In this document: one piece after another, positions 52,058 through 60,666 of the stretch | Layout of the letters: each line of letters begins with the position of its first letter | Numbering within the stretch: the first letter of the stretch is position 1 | Assembly: GCF_000702205.1 (NCBI RefSeq) | Contig: NZ_JNKW01000006.1 | Span: forward strand, 100,553 to 164,552 | Source of the DNA: Lachnospira multipara LB2003 | GTDB lineage: Bacteria > Bacillota > Clostridia > Lachnospirales > Lachnospiraceae | DNA length: 64,000 nt | Direction of reading: 5' to 3' | The notes under the pieces: model-generated | What the model was told of the DNA's origin: nothing | The model's database searches: none | Seen by the model: the letters and a program-made list of their open reading frames with translations, nothing else | Program-made: the position numbers and the translations under genes

Positions 52058-55000
52058 ATGTCGCAAAGGAAAGATATCAAAAAAATTCTTATTATCGGCT
52101 CTGGCCCAATTATTATTGGTCAGGCCTGCGAATTCGACTATTCAGGCACACAGGCTTGTAAGGCTTTAAGACAGCTTGGATACGAAATTGTCCTTGTAAA
52201 TTCCAATCCAGCAACAATTATGACAGATCCAGAAATGGCAGACGTAACTTACATCGAGCCACTTAATACCAAGAGGCTTGAGGCCATTATTGCTAAGGAA
52301 CGCCCTGATGCTCTATTGCCAAACCTAGGTGGACAATCAGGACTTAACCTATGCTCTGAACTTAATAAGGAAGGTATTCTTGATAAATACAATGTTGAAG
52401 TAATTGGCGTAGCCGTTGACGCCATTGAACGAGGTGAGGATCGTATTGAATTCAAGAATACAATGAATAAATTGGGTATTGAAATGGCAAGGTCAGAAGT
52501 AGCTTATAGTGTTGAGGATGCACTTAAGATTGCAGAAAAACTTCACTACCCTGTTGTTCTTCGTCCCGCTTATACAATGGGCGGCGCTGGTGGCGGCATT
52601 GTCTATAATAAGGAAGAATTAAAGACAGTTTGTGAGCGTGGCTTGCAGGCAAGTTTAGTGGGCCAGGTTTTAGTAGAAGAATGCGTACTTGGCTGGGAAG
52701 AACTAGAACTTGAGGTTGTCCGCGATAAAGACGGCAACATGATTACAGTTTGTTTTATTGAAAATGTAGACCCTATGGGGGTTCATACAGGTGATTCTTT
52801 CTGTACAGCCCCAATGCTTACAATCTCAGAATCTGTACAAAAAAGACTTCAAGAGATGGCATACAAAATCGTTGATTCAATTCAGGTTATTGGTGGCACT
52901 AATGTCCAATTTGCCCACGACCCTGTTACAGATAGAATTATAGTAATTGAAATCAACCCACGAACATCACGTTCTTCAGCCCTTGCATCAAAAGCAACAG
53001 GTTTTCCTATTGCGCTTATTTCAGCAAAACTAGCTGCAGGGCTTACTTTATCAGAAATTCCTTGTGGTAAATACGGTACTCTTGATAAATACAAACCAGA
53101 TGGAGACTACGTTGTAGTTAAATTTGCCAGATGGGCATTTGAAAAATTTAAAGGTGTTGAGGATCACCTCGGTTCTCAGATGCGCGCAGTCGGTGAAGTT
53201 ATGAGTATTGGAAAAAATTATAAAGAAGCCTTCCAAAAAGCCATTCGTTCACTTGAAAAAAATCGATATGGTCTTGGACATGTTAAGGATTTTGACACCC
53301 TATCTAAGGAAAAGCTACTAACAATGCTTAATACTCCTAATTCAGAAAGACACTTTATGATGTATGAAGCACTAAGAAAGGGTGCAACTGTTGATGAAAT
53401 CCATGAGATTACTAAAGTTAAAAAGTTTTTCATTGAACAGATGAAAGAATTAGTTGATGAAGAAGAATATCTAATCCATAAATACCGTGGCCAAGTACCT
53501 ATAAGCAGTGATTTAAAGAAGGCTAAACTCGATGGTTTTTCAGATAAATACTTAAGCCAGATTCTACAGGTTTCAGAATCAAGCATTCGAAACAAGAGAG
53601 AAGCTGATGGAATTTGCGAGAACTGGGATAGTGTTCATGTTTCAGGAACCACAGACAGCTCTTACTACTATTCAAGCTACAATTGCACTGACAATAATCC
53701 AATCACATCAGATAAACCAAAGGTTATGATTCTTGGTGGCGGACCTAATAGAATCGGTCAAGGTATTGAGTTTGATTACTGTTGTGTTCATGCAGCAAAG
53801 TCCCTTAAGAAATTAGGATTTGAAACCATTATAGTAAACTGCAATCCTGAAACAGTTTCTACAGATTATGACACTTCAGATAAACTTTATTTTGAGCCTT
53901 TAACCCTTGAAGATGTGCTAAGTATTTATAATAAGGAAAAACCTGTAGGTATAATCGCTCAATTTGGAGGTCAGACTCCTCTTAATCTTGCAAGTAAATT
54001 AAAGAAAAATGGAGTTAAGATTCTTGGCACAAGCCCTGAAATTATTGATCTTGCAGAAGATAGAGACCAATTTAGAGAAATGATGAACAAGCTAAACATC
54101 CCAATGCCAGAGTCAGGTATGGCAATCGATGTGGACTCAGCAATTAAGATAGCTAATGAAATTGGCTATCCTGTAATGGTTCGTCCATCCTATGTTCTTG
54201 GCGGACGTGGAATGGAAATCGTCTATGACGATGAACAAATGATAGAATACATGTCTGCAGCCATTGGAGTAACTCCTGACCGACCAATACTTATTGATAG
54301 ATTCCTACAACACGCCCTTGAATGCGAAGCTGATGCCATTAGCGATGGTTTACATGCCTATGTCCCTGCTGTTATGGAACATATTGAACTTGCGGGAATT
54401 CATTCCGGGGACTCTGCTTGTATAATTCCATCTAAGCATATTCCAACGGATATACTTAAGACCATCAAGGAATATACAAGAAAAATTGCTGAAGAGATGC
54501 ACGTTGTTGGGCTTATGAATATGCAATACGCCATTGAAAATGGAAAGGTTTACGTTCTAGAAGCCAACCCAAGAGCCTCAAGAACAGTTCCACTTGTATC
54601 TAAGGTTTGTAATATACGAATGGTTCCTATTGCCACAGATATTATTACAGCTGAAATAACTAAGAGACCATCACCAATACCAAACCTCAAAGAACAGGTT
54701 ATTCCTTACTATGGTGTTAAGGAAGCTGTATTCCCATTTAATATGTTCCCTGAAGTTGACCCATTGCTTGGACCAGAAATGCGTTCAACTGGAGAAGTTC
54801 TTGGAATAGCAAGAAATGAAGGTGAAAGTTTCTATAAAGCTGAGGAAGCTGCAGGACAGACTCTTCCACTAAAGGGAACTGTACTTATAGCCGTAAATAA
54901 AGCTGACAAACCATATATAGCTGAAATTGCTTACTTGTTTAAAGAAAGTAACTTTAATATTGTTGCAACTAAGGGAACCCTTAAAGTTCTTAAAGATGCA

Positions 55001-55309
55001 GGAATTATGGCAAAAGCTATTAATAAAATTTATGAAGGTCGCCCTAATATTATTGATGCAATTAACAATGGAGAAATTGACCTTATTATAAATTCTCCTG
55101 TTGGTAAAGATTCTGCATATGATGATTCCTACCTTCGTAAAGCAGCTGTTAAAGCAAAAATTCCTTACATTACAACAGTAACTGCGGCTAAAGCAGCAGC
55201 CACAGGAATTAAGACTATTAACGACTCCATAGGCGCCAAGAGAAAAAGTGATGTTAAATCTCTTCAAGAATGGCACAAAAGCATCACTAACACAGTAGAA
55301 TCCATTTAA
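52058..55309 (+). CDS. carB: Carbamoyl-phosphate synthase large subunit
   Basis: 1083 residues, normal for CarB. It makes carbamoyl phosphate from bicarbonate, ATP and ammonia delivered by CarA, for arginine and pyrimidine synthesis. Two ATP-grasp halves are clear: LIIGSGPIIIGQACEFDYSG near residue 12 with RPAYTMGGAGGG near 170, and MILGGGPNRIGQGIEFDY near 560 with RPSYVLGGRGMEIVYDD near 710. The C-terminal 140 residues form the MGS-like allosteric domain. GGGAGG precedes the ATG. carA is not next to it here; the flanking genes face away or are unrelated. Confidence 0.96.
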   Translation: MSQRKDIKKILIIGSGPIIIGQACEFDYSGTQACKALRQLGYEIVLVNSNPATIMTDPEMADVTYIEPLNTKRLEAIIAKERPDALLPNLGGQSGLNLCSELNKEGILDKYNVEVIGVAVDAIERGEDRIEFKNTMNKLGIEMARSEVAYSVEDALKIAEKLHYPVVLRPAYTMGGAGGGIVYNKEELKTVCERGLQASLVGQVLVEECVLGWEELELEVVRDKDGNMITVCFIENVDPMGVHTGDSFCTAPMLTISESVQKRLQEMAYKIVDSIQVIGGTNVQFAHDPVTDRIIVIEINPRTSRSSALASKATGFPIALISAKLAAGLTLSEIPCGKYGTLDKYKPDGDYVVVKFARWAFEKFKGVEDHLGSQMRAVGEVMSIGKNYKEAFQKAIRSLEKNRYGLGHVKDFDTLSKEKLLTMLNTPNSERHFMMYEALRKGATVDEIHEITKVKKFFIEQMKELVDEEEYLIHKYRGQVPISSDLKKAKLDGFSDKYLSQILQVSESSIRNKREADGICENWDSVHVSGTTDSSYYYSSYNCTDNNPITSDKPKVMILGGGPNRIGQGIEFDYCCVHAAKSLKKLGFETIIVNCNPETVSTDYDTSDKLYFEPLTLEDVLSIYNKEKPVGIIAQFGGQTPLNLASKLKKNGVKILGTSPEIIDLAEDRDQFREMMNKLNIPMPESGMAIDVDSAIKIANEIGYPVMVRPSYVLGGRGMEIVYDDEQMIEYMSAAIGVTPDRPILIDRFLQHALECEADAISDGLHAYVPAVMEHIELAGIHSGDSACIIPSKHIPTDILKTIKEYTRKIAEEMHVVGLMNMQYAIENGKVYVLEANPRASRTVPLVSKVCNIRMVPIATDIITAEITKRPSPIPNLKEQVIPYYGVKEAVFPFNMFPEVDPLLGPEMRSTGEVLGIARNEGESFYKAEEAAGQTLPLKGTVLIAVNKADKPYIAEIAYLFKESNFNIVATKGTLKVLKDAGIMAKAINKIYEGRPNIIDAINNGEIDLIINSPVGKDSAYDDSYLRKAAVKAKIPYITTVTAAKAAATGIKTINDSIGAKRKSDVKSLQEWHKSITNTVESI

Positions 55310-55334
55310 GCTAAGTAAATTTGACTGGTAATAA

Positions 55335-55389
55335 AAAGCCTTGGTAGATTTTATTCTATTAACAATAGAACTAAATTTACCAAGGCTTG
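55335..55389 (+). terminator. carB terminator
   Basis: Long arms AAGCCTTGGTA and TACCAAGGCTT with extra pairing inside, 25 bp after the carB stop, followed by TGTTTA. Confidence 0.75.
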
Positions 55390-55393
55390 TTTA

Positions 55394-55533
55394 TGGAAAG
55401 CCCGCATTATAATCGCTGCGCGATGCGCGGGCGTTAGGTCTTGCAACTTCGTTGCAAGACAGGTGGGGAAAGCCCGCGTTAGAATCGCTTCGCGATGAGC
55501 GGGCGTTGGGTCTTGCAACTTCGTTGCAAGACA
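55394..55533 (-). repeat. Array of the palindromic repeat, two units (reverse orientation)
   Basis: Two units about 70 bp long, each with GGAAAGCCCGC(A/G)TTA(T/G)AATCG, a small GCGCGAT-type hairpin, GCGGGCGTT(A/G)GGTCTTGCAAC and the TTGCAA-CTTCG-TTGCAAG stem, in the same orientation as the 41041 array. It lies between the carB terminator and the convergent NUDIX gene. Confidence 0.85.
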
Positions 55534-55534
55534 A

Positions 55535-56038
55535 TTATAACCACATATAATCCACTAATTCATTAGCTACATAGACAAGTTTTAAATTAAAAAAGCCCTT
55601 ATTATCCTCTAATGCTTTTAAAAATAACTTATCGCCTTCCCAAATTGGCAAATTGTATACATCCTTAATCTTTACCCATTCTAATTTGCCTTCATCGCAA
55701 GGAAAATTAACGCCACATTTTGACTCATCTCCAGTAAATTTCTCTGTTGTAAAGACATGGACATATTCACATATTCCCCCTTGATTATTCTCATAATCAG
55801 ACTTACTATCAAAAGCTACAAAGGTTACAATACCGCGATAATCCGGATTATTAATTTCGTATCCAGTCTCTTCCTTTACTTCTCTTACTATACATTCTGT
55901 AGGGCTCTCATTTTTTTCAAAATGTCCACCAATGCCAAGCCATTTATCCTTATTAATGTCGTTTTTTTTCGATATACGATGCATCATTAAATACATGTCG
56001 TTTTTCTTCAAATAAATAAGAGTAGTTAATTCTGACAT
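55535..56038 (-). CDS. NUDIX hydrolase
   Basis: 167 residues. It hydrolyses a nucleoside-diphosphate-linked substrate, possibly 8-oxo-dGTP. The Nudix box is complete: GGHFEKNESPTECIVREVKEETGYEI (residues about 37-62), with GX5EX7REVXEEXG. The N-terminus TTLIYLKKNDMYLMMHRISK is typical of MutT/YtkD-like enzymes. It lies 15 bp downstream of a HAD phosphatase gene on the same strand, so the two are likely an operon for nucleotide or phosphate clean-up. Its 3' end touches the palindromic repeat array. Confidence 0.9.
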   Translation of the reverse strand: MSELTTLIYLKKNDMYLMMHRISKKNDINKDKWLGIGGHFEKNESPTECIVREVKEETGYEINNPDYRGIVTFVAFDSKSDYENNQGGICEYVHVFTTEKFTGDESKCGVNFPCDEGKLEWVKIKDVYNLPIWEGDKLFLKALEDNKGFFNLKLVYVANELVDYMWL

Positions 56039-56053
56039 TTATCCACATCTCCT

Positions 56054-56695
56054 TTAAACATACTCAAGAATTTCCACAGGTTTGCTTACTATATGTGTAG
56101 AACCAAGAGCCTTTAACTCTTCAACTGATCCATAACCATAGCCTGCTCCAATTGACTTAATACCTACCTTATTAGCTGCATTAATATCAAACTTAGTATC
56201 TCCAATCATAACGCAGCTGCTTAAATCCTCAATATTCTCCATTTCTAACACCTTACGGATTAAATCATCCTTCCCATGTGTCTTGGCATTAGGATCTGAG
56301 CCTACAATCCCCTTAAAATACTTGTCTATTTCAAAATGATTTACGATTTTTACTGCCATTTTCTCTACCTTAGATGTAATTACATATAGAGTCTTACCTT
56401 CCTCTACAAGTTTTGAGAGGACCTCTTTAATTCCATCATACAAAGGTGCATTAAAAAGTGTTGTAGTTTCATAATAATCTCTAAAAATCTTAACACCTTT
56501 AGTTGCCTTTTCATCGTCATATCCAAGGATATTAACAAAAGAATCATAAAGAGGTGGTCCAATAAACTTTAGCTTGGTCTCCTTACTGATTTCCTTCTCT
56601 CCTAATTTCTCAAGAGAATACTCTATAGCCTGTAAAATACCAAATTCTGACTGTGTCAAAGTTCCATCTAAATCAAAAAATACATAATTATACAT
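56054..56695 (-). CDS. HAD-family phosphatase (phosphoglycolate phosphatase-like)
   Basis: 213 residues. HAD motif I YVFFDLDGTLTQSE is near residue 5, motif II (VITSK) near 110, motif III lysine near 145 and motif IV CVMIGDTKFDINAANKVG near 165. A helical cap of PGP/PpaX type lies at about 15-85. The likely substrate is a small phosphate ester such as phosphoglycolate or a nucleotide, which cannot be told from sequence. The NUDIX gene follows by 15 bp. Confidence 0.88.
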   Translation of the reverse strand: MYNYVFFDLDGTLTQSEFGILQAIEYSLEKLGEKEISKETKLKFIGPPLYDSFVNILGYDDEKATKGVKIFRDYYETTTLFNAPLYDGIKEVLSKLVEEGKTLYVITSKVEKMAVKIVNHFEIDKYFKGIVGSDPNAKTHGKDDLIRKVLEMENIEDLSSCVMIGDTKFDINAANKVGIKSIGAGYGYGSVEELKALGSTHIVSKPVEILEYV

Positions 56696-56855
56696 TTGTT
56701 TCGTTTCCTTTTATTATTAGCTTTATTAGACCTGATTTATAATCAAAAAAATTCGTCTTTTGAAATGATACTTAAATTTCAAAATAATTGCAACCTAACT
56801 TAAATTTGTGCTATTATTAGCTTTGATAAAATTTATTCAATTGGAGGGATTTTTT

Positions 56856-57221
56856 ATGGCATGTTTTTTAGTACCAACAGCAGGTGCAGTTGCAGCAGGT
56901 GTTGCTAGCAAGGTTGTTAAGCATAAAGAAGCCGAAACAAAGCCAGCTCACATTTCAGTATCAACAAAGTTATCTTGGTTAGTTAAGATGTTACTTGGCG
57001 GTGCTGTATTACTTGCTTTCGAGCATGTATGGCATGGTGAAGTAGTTCCTTTCTTCCCATTCTTAACTGCAATGGAAAGTGCAGACTCTACAGCAGAAAT
57101 GCTACATGAAATGGCAACAGTCGGTGTTACAATGACTGCTATTATCGTTGCTGTATGGATTGGTATGGTAATTGTTGCTTCTTCTTTTGAGAAAAAAGCA
57201 AATGCCCTAAAGGCAAATTAA
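56856..57221 (+). CDS. Small membrane protein of unknown function (with next gene)
   Basis: 121 residues from the ATG at 56856 (GGAGGG seven bases upstream). Hydrophobic segments lie at about residues 4-18, 38-55 and 90-112. The visible residues ACFLVPTAGAVAAG at the start and LLGGAVLLAFEHVWHGEVVPFFPFL in the middle are distinctive: a His and Glu inside a membrane stretch (EHVWH). A promoter-like TTGCAA-N18-TATTAT lies 39 bp upstream. The next gene, 30 bp on, is another small membrane protein, so they may form a complex. I do not recognise the family. Confidence 0.65.
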   Translation: MACFLVPTAGAVAAGVASKVVKHKEAETKPAHISVSTKLSWLVKMLLGGAVLLAFEHVWHGEVVPFFPFLTAMESADSTAEMLHEMATVGVTMTAIIVAVWIGMVIVASSFEKKANALKAN

Positions 57222-57251
57222 TCTTATCATTTAATTAGAAAGGAGAAATTC

Positions 57252-57608
57252 ATGACACTTTTAATTTCAACATTAGCTGCTATTATTAGTACAGTAGTTT
57301 GGTATGTAAATCCTAAGGCTCGTCAGCTAAAATGCGGCATTCTCCTATGGTTATACTGGGGTGCTTCTTTAATGTGGCTTGGTGATGCAATCTTTGAATA
57401 TGCTGAACTCAAAAGCGCATACTTTACACCAGCTGCAGCTGATATGTTAAACGATACATTCCTTGGTTTATCTGTGGTTATATTAGCTCTTATTATTTGG
57501 GTTGTTTATATGTTAATTACAGATCCACTTGGAACATTAAAGTCAGAACTTTTCTTTAAGCAAGAAAAAAACGAAGTTAATAAGAAAAATCTTAAAGAGA
57601 CAAATTAA
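57252..57608 (+). CDS. Small membrane protein, partner of the preceding gene
   Basis: 118 residues with three hydrophobic segments (about residues 3-18, 27-45 and 70-92) and a charged tail. AAAGGAGAAATTC precedes the ATG. Polar residues in the helices (DAIFEYAE, WYVNPKAR) hint at a transport or sensing role. It is co-directional with and 30 bp from the gene at 56856, and a good terminator follows. Family unknown. Confidence 0.65.
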   Translation: MTLLISTLAAIISTVVWYVNPKARQLKCGILLWLYWGASLMWLGDAIFEYAELKSAYFTPAAADMLNDTFLGLSVVILALIIWVVYMLITDPLGTLKSELFFKQEKNEVNKKNLKETN

Positions 57609-57611
57609 AAT

Positions 57612-57655
57612 AAGTCGCTTTTATTCAAAAATAAAATTTGAATAAAAGCGACTTT
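57612..57655. terminator. Bidirectional terminator
   Basis: A perfect 18-bp stem, AAGTCGCTTTTATTCAAA with TTTGAATAAAAGCGACTT, and A/T runs on both sides. It serves the small membrane gene pair (plus) and probably the dehydrogenase (minus). Confidence 0.88.
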
Positions 57656-57694
57656 TTATTTCTTAAAAAACACTATATTAAAGACTGACTAAAA

Positions 57695-58657
57695 TTAAAC
57701 TATAACGTTTCTTTCACGGCCTTCAAAATAAGCAACAATATTCTCATATATTTCATCCATTAATCTCTCTCTTGCTTCATGTGTTGCCCAAGCAATATGA
57801 GGAGTAATAATTAGTTTATCGCTATCCTTGATTGTAAGAAGTGGATTATCTCCCTTTATTGGCTCAACGCTAATAACATCAAGACCTGCTGCTGCAATTA
57901 AATCTTCATTTAAAGCTCTTGTAAGGTCTGCATCATTAACTATTGGACCACGTCCAAGGTTAAGTAAGATAGCACTTTTTTTCATCTTTGATAGAGCATT
58001 ATAATCAAATAAGTTATTAGTATATTCATTTAATGGAGCATGAATTGAAATAATGTCCGATTCTTTCAATAACTCATCTAATTCAACCTGTCTATATTCT
58101 GTATCATATTTATGACCGCTTGCTGAATAACATAATACTTCACAACCAAAATCTTTAGCGATTCTTGCTACCTTAGAACCTATGTTACCAAGTCCTACAA
58201 TACCCCATTTCATACCATTTAATTCATGGAAGATATTGCCAAAATATGAGAATACTGGCCACATAGCATATTGTCCAGTTTTTACAAAGTCATCGTAATG
58301 TCTTAATTTTTCAAGTAAATAAAAGAGTAGAGCAAATGTATGCTGAACCACTGATTCTGTTGAATATCCTGCTACATTGGCAACTCTAATACCTTTTTCT
58401 TTAGCATATTCTATATCTATATTGTTATAACCTGTTGCTGCTTCAGCAATTACCTTTAGATTAGGTGCGGCATCTATGGCCTCCTTGTTCATTAGAATCT
58501 TATTAACAATTACTACGTCTGGATTATGAATGCTCAATCTTTCAATTGCCTCATCATAATTTGAAACAGCGTATTTTGTTATATTTCCTAACTTATCAAA
58601 TTTTTCTAGTGAAATGTCATCGCCATAAACACTAGCTTCTAACATTAAAATTTCCAT
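57695..58657 (-). CDS. D-isomer-specific 2-hydroxyacid dehydrogenase
   Basis: 320 residues, an NAD-dependent reductase of hydroxypyruvate, glyoxylate or another 2-keto acid. VGLGNIGSKVARIAKDFGCEV near residue 150 is the NAD-binding loop. The catalytic Arg is in LNLGRGPIVND near 235, the Glu in ISVEPI near 265 and the His in TPHIAWATHEAR near 285. The C-terminus is YFEGRERNVIV. The closest type appears to be glycerate/hydroxypyruvate reductase, but substrate cannot be told. It follows a membrane protein on the same strand across a 16-bp gap and the orders are unrelated. Confidence 0.88.
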   Translation of the reverse strand: MEILMLEASVYGDDISLEKFDKLGNITKYAVSNYDEAIERLSIHNPDVVIVNKILMNKEAIDAAPNLKVIAEAATGYNNIDIEYAKEKGIRVANVAGYSTESVVQHTFALLFYLLEKLRHYDDFVKTGQYAMWPVFSYFGNIFHELNGMKWGIVGLGNIGSKVARIAKDFGCEVLCYSASGHKYDTEYRQVELDELLKESDIISIHAPLNEYTNNLFDYNALSKMKKSAILLNLGRGPIVNDADLTRALNEDLIAAAGLDVISVEPIKGDNPLLTIKDSDKLIITPHIAWATHEARERLMDEIYENIVAYFEGRERNVIV

Positions 58658-58673
58658 AAATGCCTCCTAATTT

Positions 58674-59210
58674 TTAGTACATGCTCACCTCCACTACAGA
58701 AAATGTTGCAGTTTCGTATTTTGCAAGATCATCGCTTGAAATATAAGTAAAGCAATCAAACATCTGTGATTGATTTGCCCCTAAATCATTAACATAAATG
58801 TAATCATCACCAATTCTATTACCACTTGGATCCTTAGCTTCTACATGTACAGAAAAACTCTTAGTTTCCTTTTCTTTGTTAGTTATTTTAACTGGTAACT
58901 TTGTATTTGTCCAATAAGTATCCTTATCAACTACAAAATTTTCAAATTCAACGCCTATTGAATTCTGAAGAAGTTTATCTGTGTTACTGCCGTCTAAGTC
59001 GTCAAAAGCAGTTTCTAAATCACTACTTGCATCATCTAATGCCTTAGAAAAACTATCCTGCATTAGAAGAGTAATTCCCATTGCACACACACATAAAATT
59101 AAACCTACTGCTGCTGTTGTCTTACTTGCCCTCTTTATTAAACATACAATACCAAGTAGAGCACCAATAAGACCTAATACAAAAGCTGCATTATTAATAA
59201 TAGGAATCAA
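58674..59210 (-). CDS. Membrane-anchored protein with an extracellular beta domain
   Basis: 178 residues. Two N-terminal transmembrane helices (about 5-24 and 34-51) are followed by a DSFSKALDDASSDLETAFDDL linker and a beta-rich domain of about 95 residues (VEFENFVVDKDTYWTNTKLPVKITNKEKETKSF and following) that resembles the FxLYD/DUF4352 Ig-like extracellular domains. Such proteins are common in Clostridia but their role is not known. It lies between the split kinase and the dehydrogenase on the same strand, so it could belong to the kinase unit. Confidence 0.65.
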   Translation of the reverse strand: MIPIINNAAFVLGLIGALLGIVCLIKRASKTTAAVGLILCVCAMGITLLMQDSFSKALDDASSDLETAFDDLDGSNTDKLLQNSIGVEFENFVVDKDTYWTNTKLPVKITNKEKETKSFSVHVEAKDPSGNRIGDDYIYVNDLGANQSQMFDCFTYISSDDLAKYETATFSVVEVSMY

Positions 59211-59256
59211 TTGGTGTGCTTACAGCACACTTTTTACTTTATACCTTTATTATAAT

Positions 59257-59643
59257 TTAAGCTACTAGAATCTCTGATAAGCCAAATCCTATTAATACCA
59301 CTAAAGTACAGCAAATAACTATCCAAAATACTGAAGCTATAAAGCCTAAATATCTATTAGCACTATTAGCTCCCGGAAATACATCTCTTATTCCCCTATA
59401 GTTAAATAGAAATAAAACTGGGAATATAAACAAAAACAAAACAATTAATAAAATGAACACAGCACCTACAAATGTGTATTTTGCTATATCTTCAGGAGTT
59501 AAAAAGCCATAAAAACAAATAGATACAGCACATATATAATAAAGAGTTGCAAGACACATCTTCCAAAGCTTTAAAGACCTATATCCAGGGAATAAAAAAC
59601 TCTTTGTATTAAAGCTTGTTTGCTTAGTTTGATTTGCTTGTAG
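59257..59643 (-). pseudogene. C-terminal membrane part of a split Ser/Thr kinase gene
   Basis: The frame is open from 59643 to 59257 (about 129 codons). An internal ATG at 59559 would give 100 residues. Upstream of that ATG it still reads SFLFPGYRSLKLWKM, which looks like the juxtamembrane start of the C-terminal domain of Lachnospiraceae-type kinases. Three hydrophobic helices follow. The kinase gene stops at 59624 in a neighbouring frame, so the two fragments appear to be one gene broken by a frameshift with loss of the end of the kinase domain. It could still be expressed from the internal ATG. Confidence 0.6.
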
Positions 59644-60283
59644 TTAGATTATCTTTCGGAAAGCATCCTGTTAACATTCTATTAAGTACAATTCCCACAG
59701 CATAAATGTCTGTCCTTACATCTGATGAATTATATCCAAGTCCAATTTGTTCAGGTGCAAAATAGCTAGGCGTACCAAGAAATTGAGTATCTGTATTAGA
59801 TTCTTTATTAATCTTCTTGGCAGTATTAATATCAACAATCTTTACCTCATTAAATCTTGTAATAATGATATTATCTGGTTTTACATCCCTATTAACAAAT
59901 TCAAAGTCATGGAGATGCTTTAAACCTTTAGCTACTTCAAGTATTATTCTTACACTTTCATCTTCAGTTAAATGTCCATTTTCTTCAATTAACTTTGTAA
60001 GTGTCTTTCCACTAATGTATTCCTCAATTACAATTAGCTTTTTCTTACCATCCTCGCCTGAATCCAAGTTTTCACTATCCTCAATGCACTCACTAATAAT
60101 AGGAAAATATTTATTTTTAGTTTCCTTTATATATTCATATAGCCTTTTGTTATATGTTGTTAGTTCTTTTTTTACATAATACTGATTGTCTAATTTATTC
60201 TTAACCAATACGACATTATGATCTGAATCTATATCATCCACAGTATCTATCATAGATAGGGCAAGTTCATCTTGAATAGTCAT
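59624..60283 (-). CDS. Truncated Ser/Thr protein kinase
   Basis: About 219 residues from the ATG at 60283 (AGAGGAAGT upstream). The kinase N-lobe (VVLVKNKLDNQYYVKKEL with the ATP lysine) and catalytic region are recognisable: LKHLHDFEFVNRDVKPDNIII, VKIVDINTAKK, GTPSYFAPEQIGLG and DIYAVGIVLNRMLTGCFP. Two motifs depart from the classic form: NRD for HRD (catalytic Asp kept), and DIN for DFG (metal-binding Asp kept). The protein ends after subdomain IX, lacking the last 50 or so residues of the C-lobe. The missing membrane part lies in another frame at 59257-59643. Activity is doubtful. Confidence 0.75.
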   Translation of the reverse strand: MTIQDELALSMIDTVDDIDSDHNVVLVKNKLDNQYYVKKELTTYNKRLYEYIKETKNKYFPIISECIEDSENLDSGEDGKKKLIVIEEYISGKTLTKLIEENGHLTEDESVRIILEVAKGLKHLHDFEFVNRDVKPDNIIITRFNEVKIVDINTAKKINKESNTDTQFLGTPSYFAPEQIGLGYNSSDVRTDIYAVGIVLNRMLTGCFPKDNLTTSKSN

Positions 60284-60416
60284 ACTTCCTCTTTTCACTA
60301 GATATTATTACAATAAAAGCTTTAATTTTTCCAAAAATTATTATATCATAAAACTAGTGTTCATCAAGTTTTGACCAATTTTTAACACACTAAAAAACAA
60401 GGAGATTTTATAATAA

Positions 60417-60666
60417 ATGGCTGATTCAAAAAATACTGTTGAGTTGTTTAATCAATTAAATTCTGTAAAATCAACAATTGATTTTAACCAGTACTTTGAA
60501 ACAATTAAATAAAGCCCTAAGGCTTACTAATAATAGCTGCTTAGATTTTAGAAATGTAAGAGATGCATGTATTGTATTTTATATAAATAAGGGAATTTAT
60601 GACGTTATTAAAATAAACCAATTTATAGAATCACAAAATGGAAGTCAAAAAGATATGCTAGTTTAA
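60417..60666 (+). pseudogene. Small split ORF, possibly a frameshifted gene
   Basis: AAGGAG lies near an ATG at 60417 that opens MADSKNTVELFNQLNSVKST and stops at 60510 after 31 codons. A second frame, open from about 60478 to 60666, continues with KALRLTNNSCLDFRNVRDAC and 30 more residues. If one base were removed or added near 60505 the two would join into one helical protein of about 80 residues. There is no recognisable domain. Its end overlaps the convergent YoaK gene by four bases. Confidence 0.4.

Noticed and set aside
52058..55309. Complete carAB operon
   Set aside because: carB is complete but the upstream neighbour is the divergent msrC gene and no carA-like glutaminase is visible in the window.
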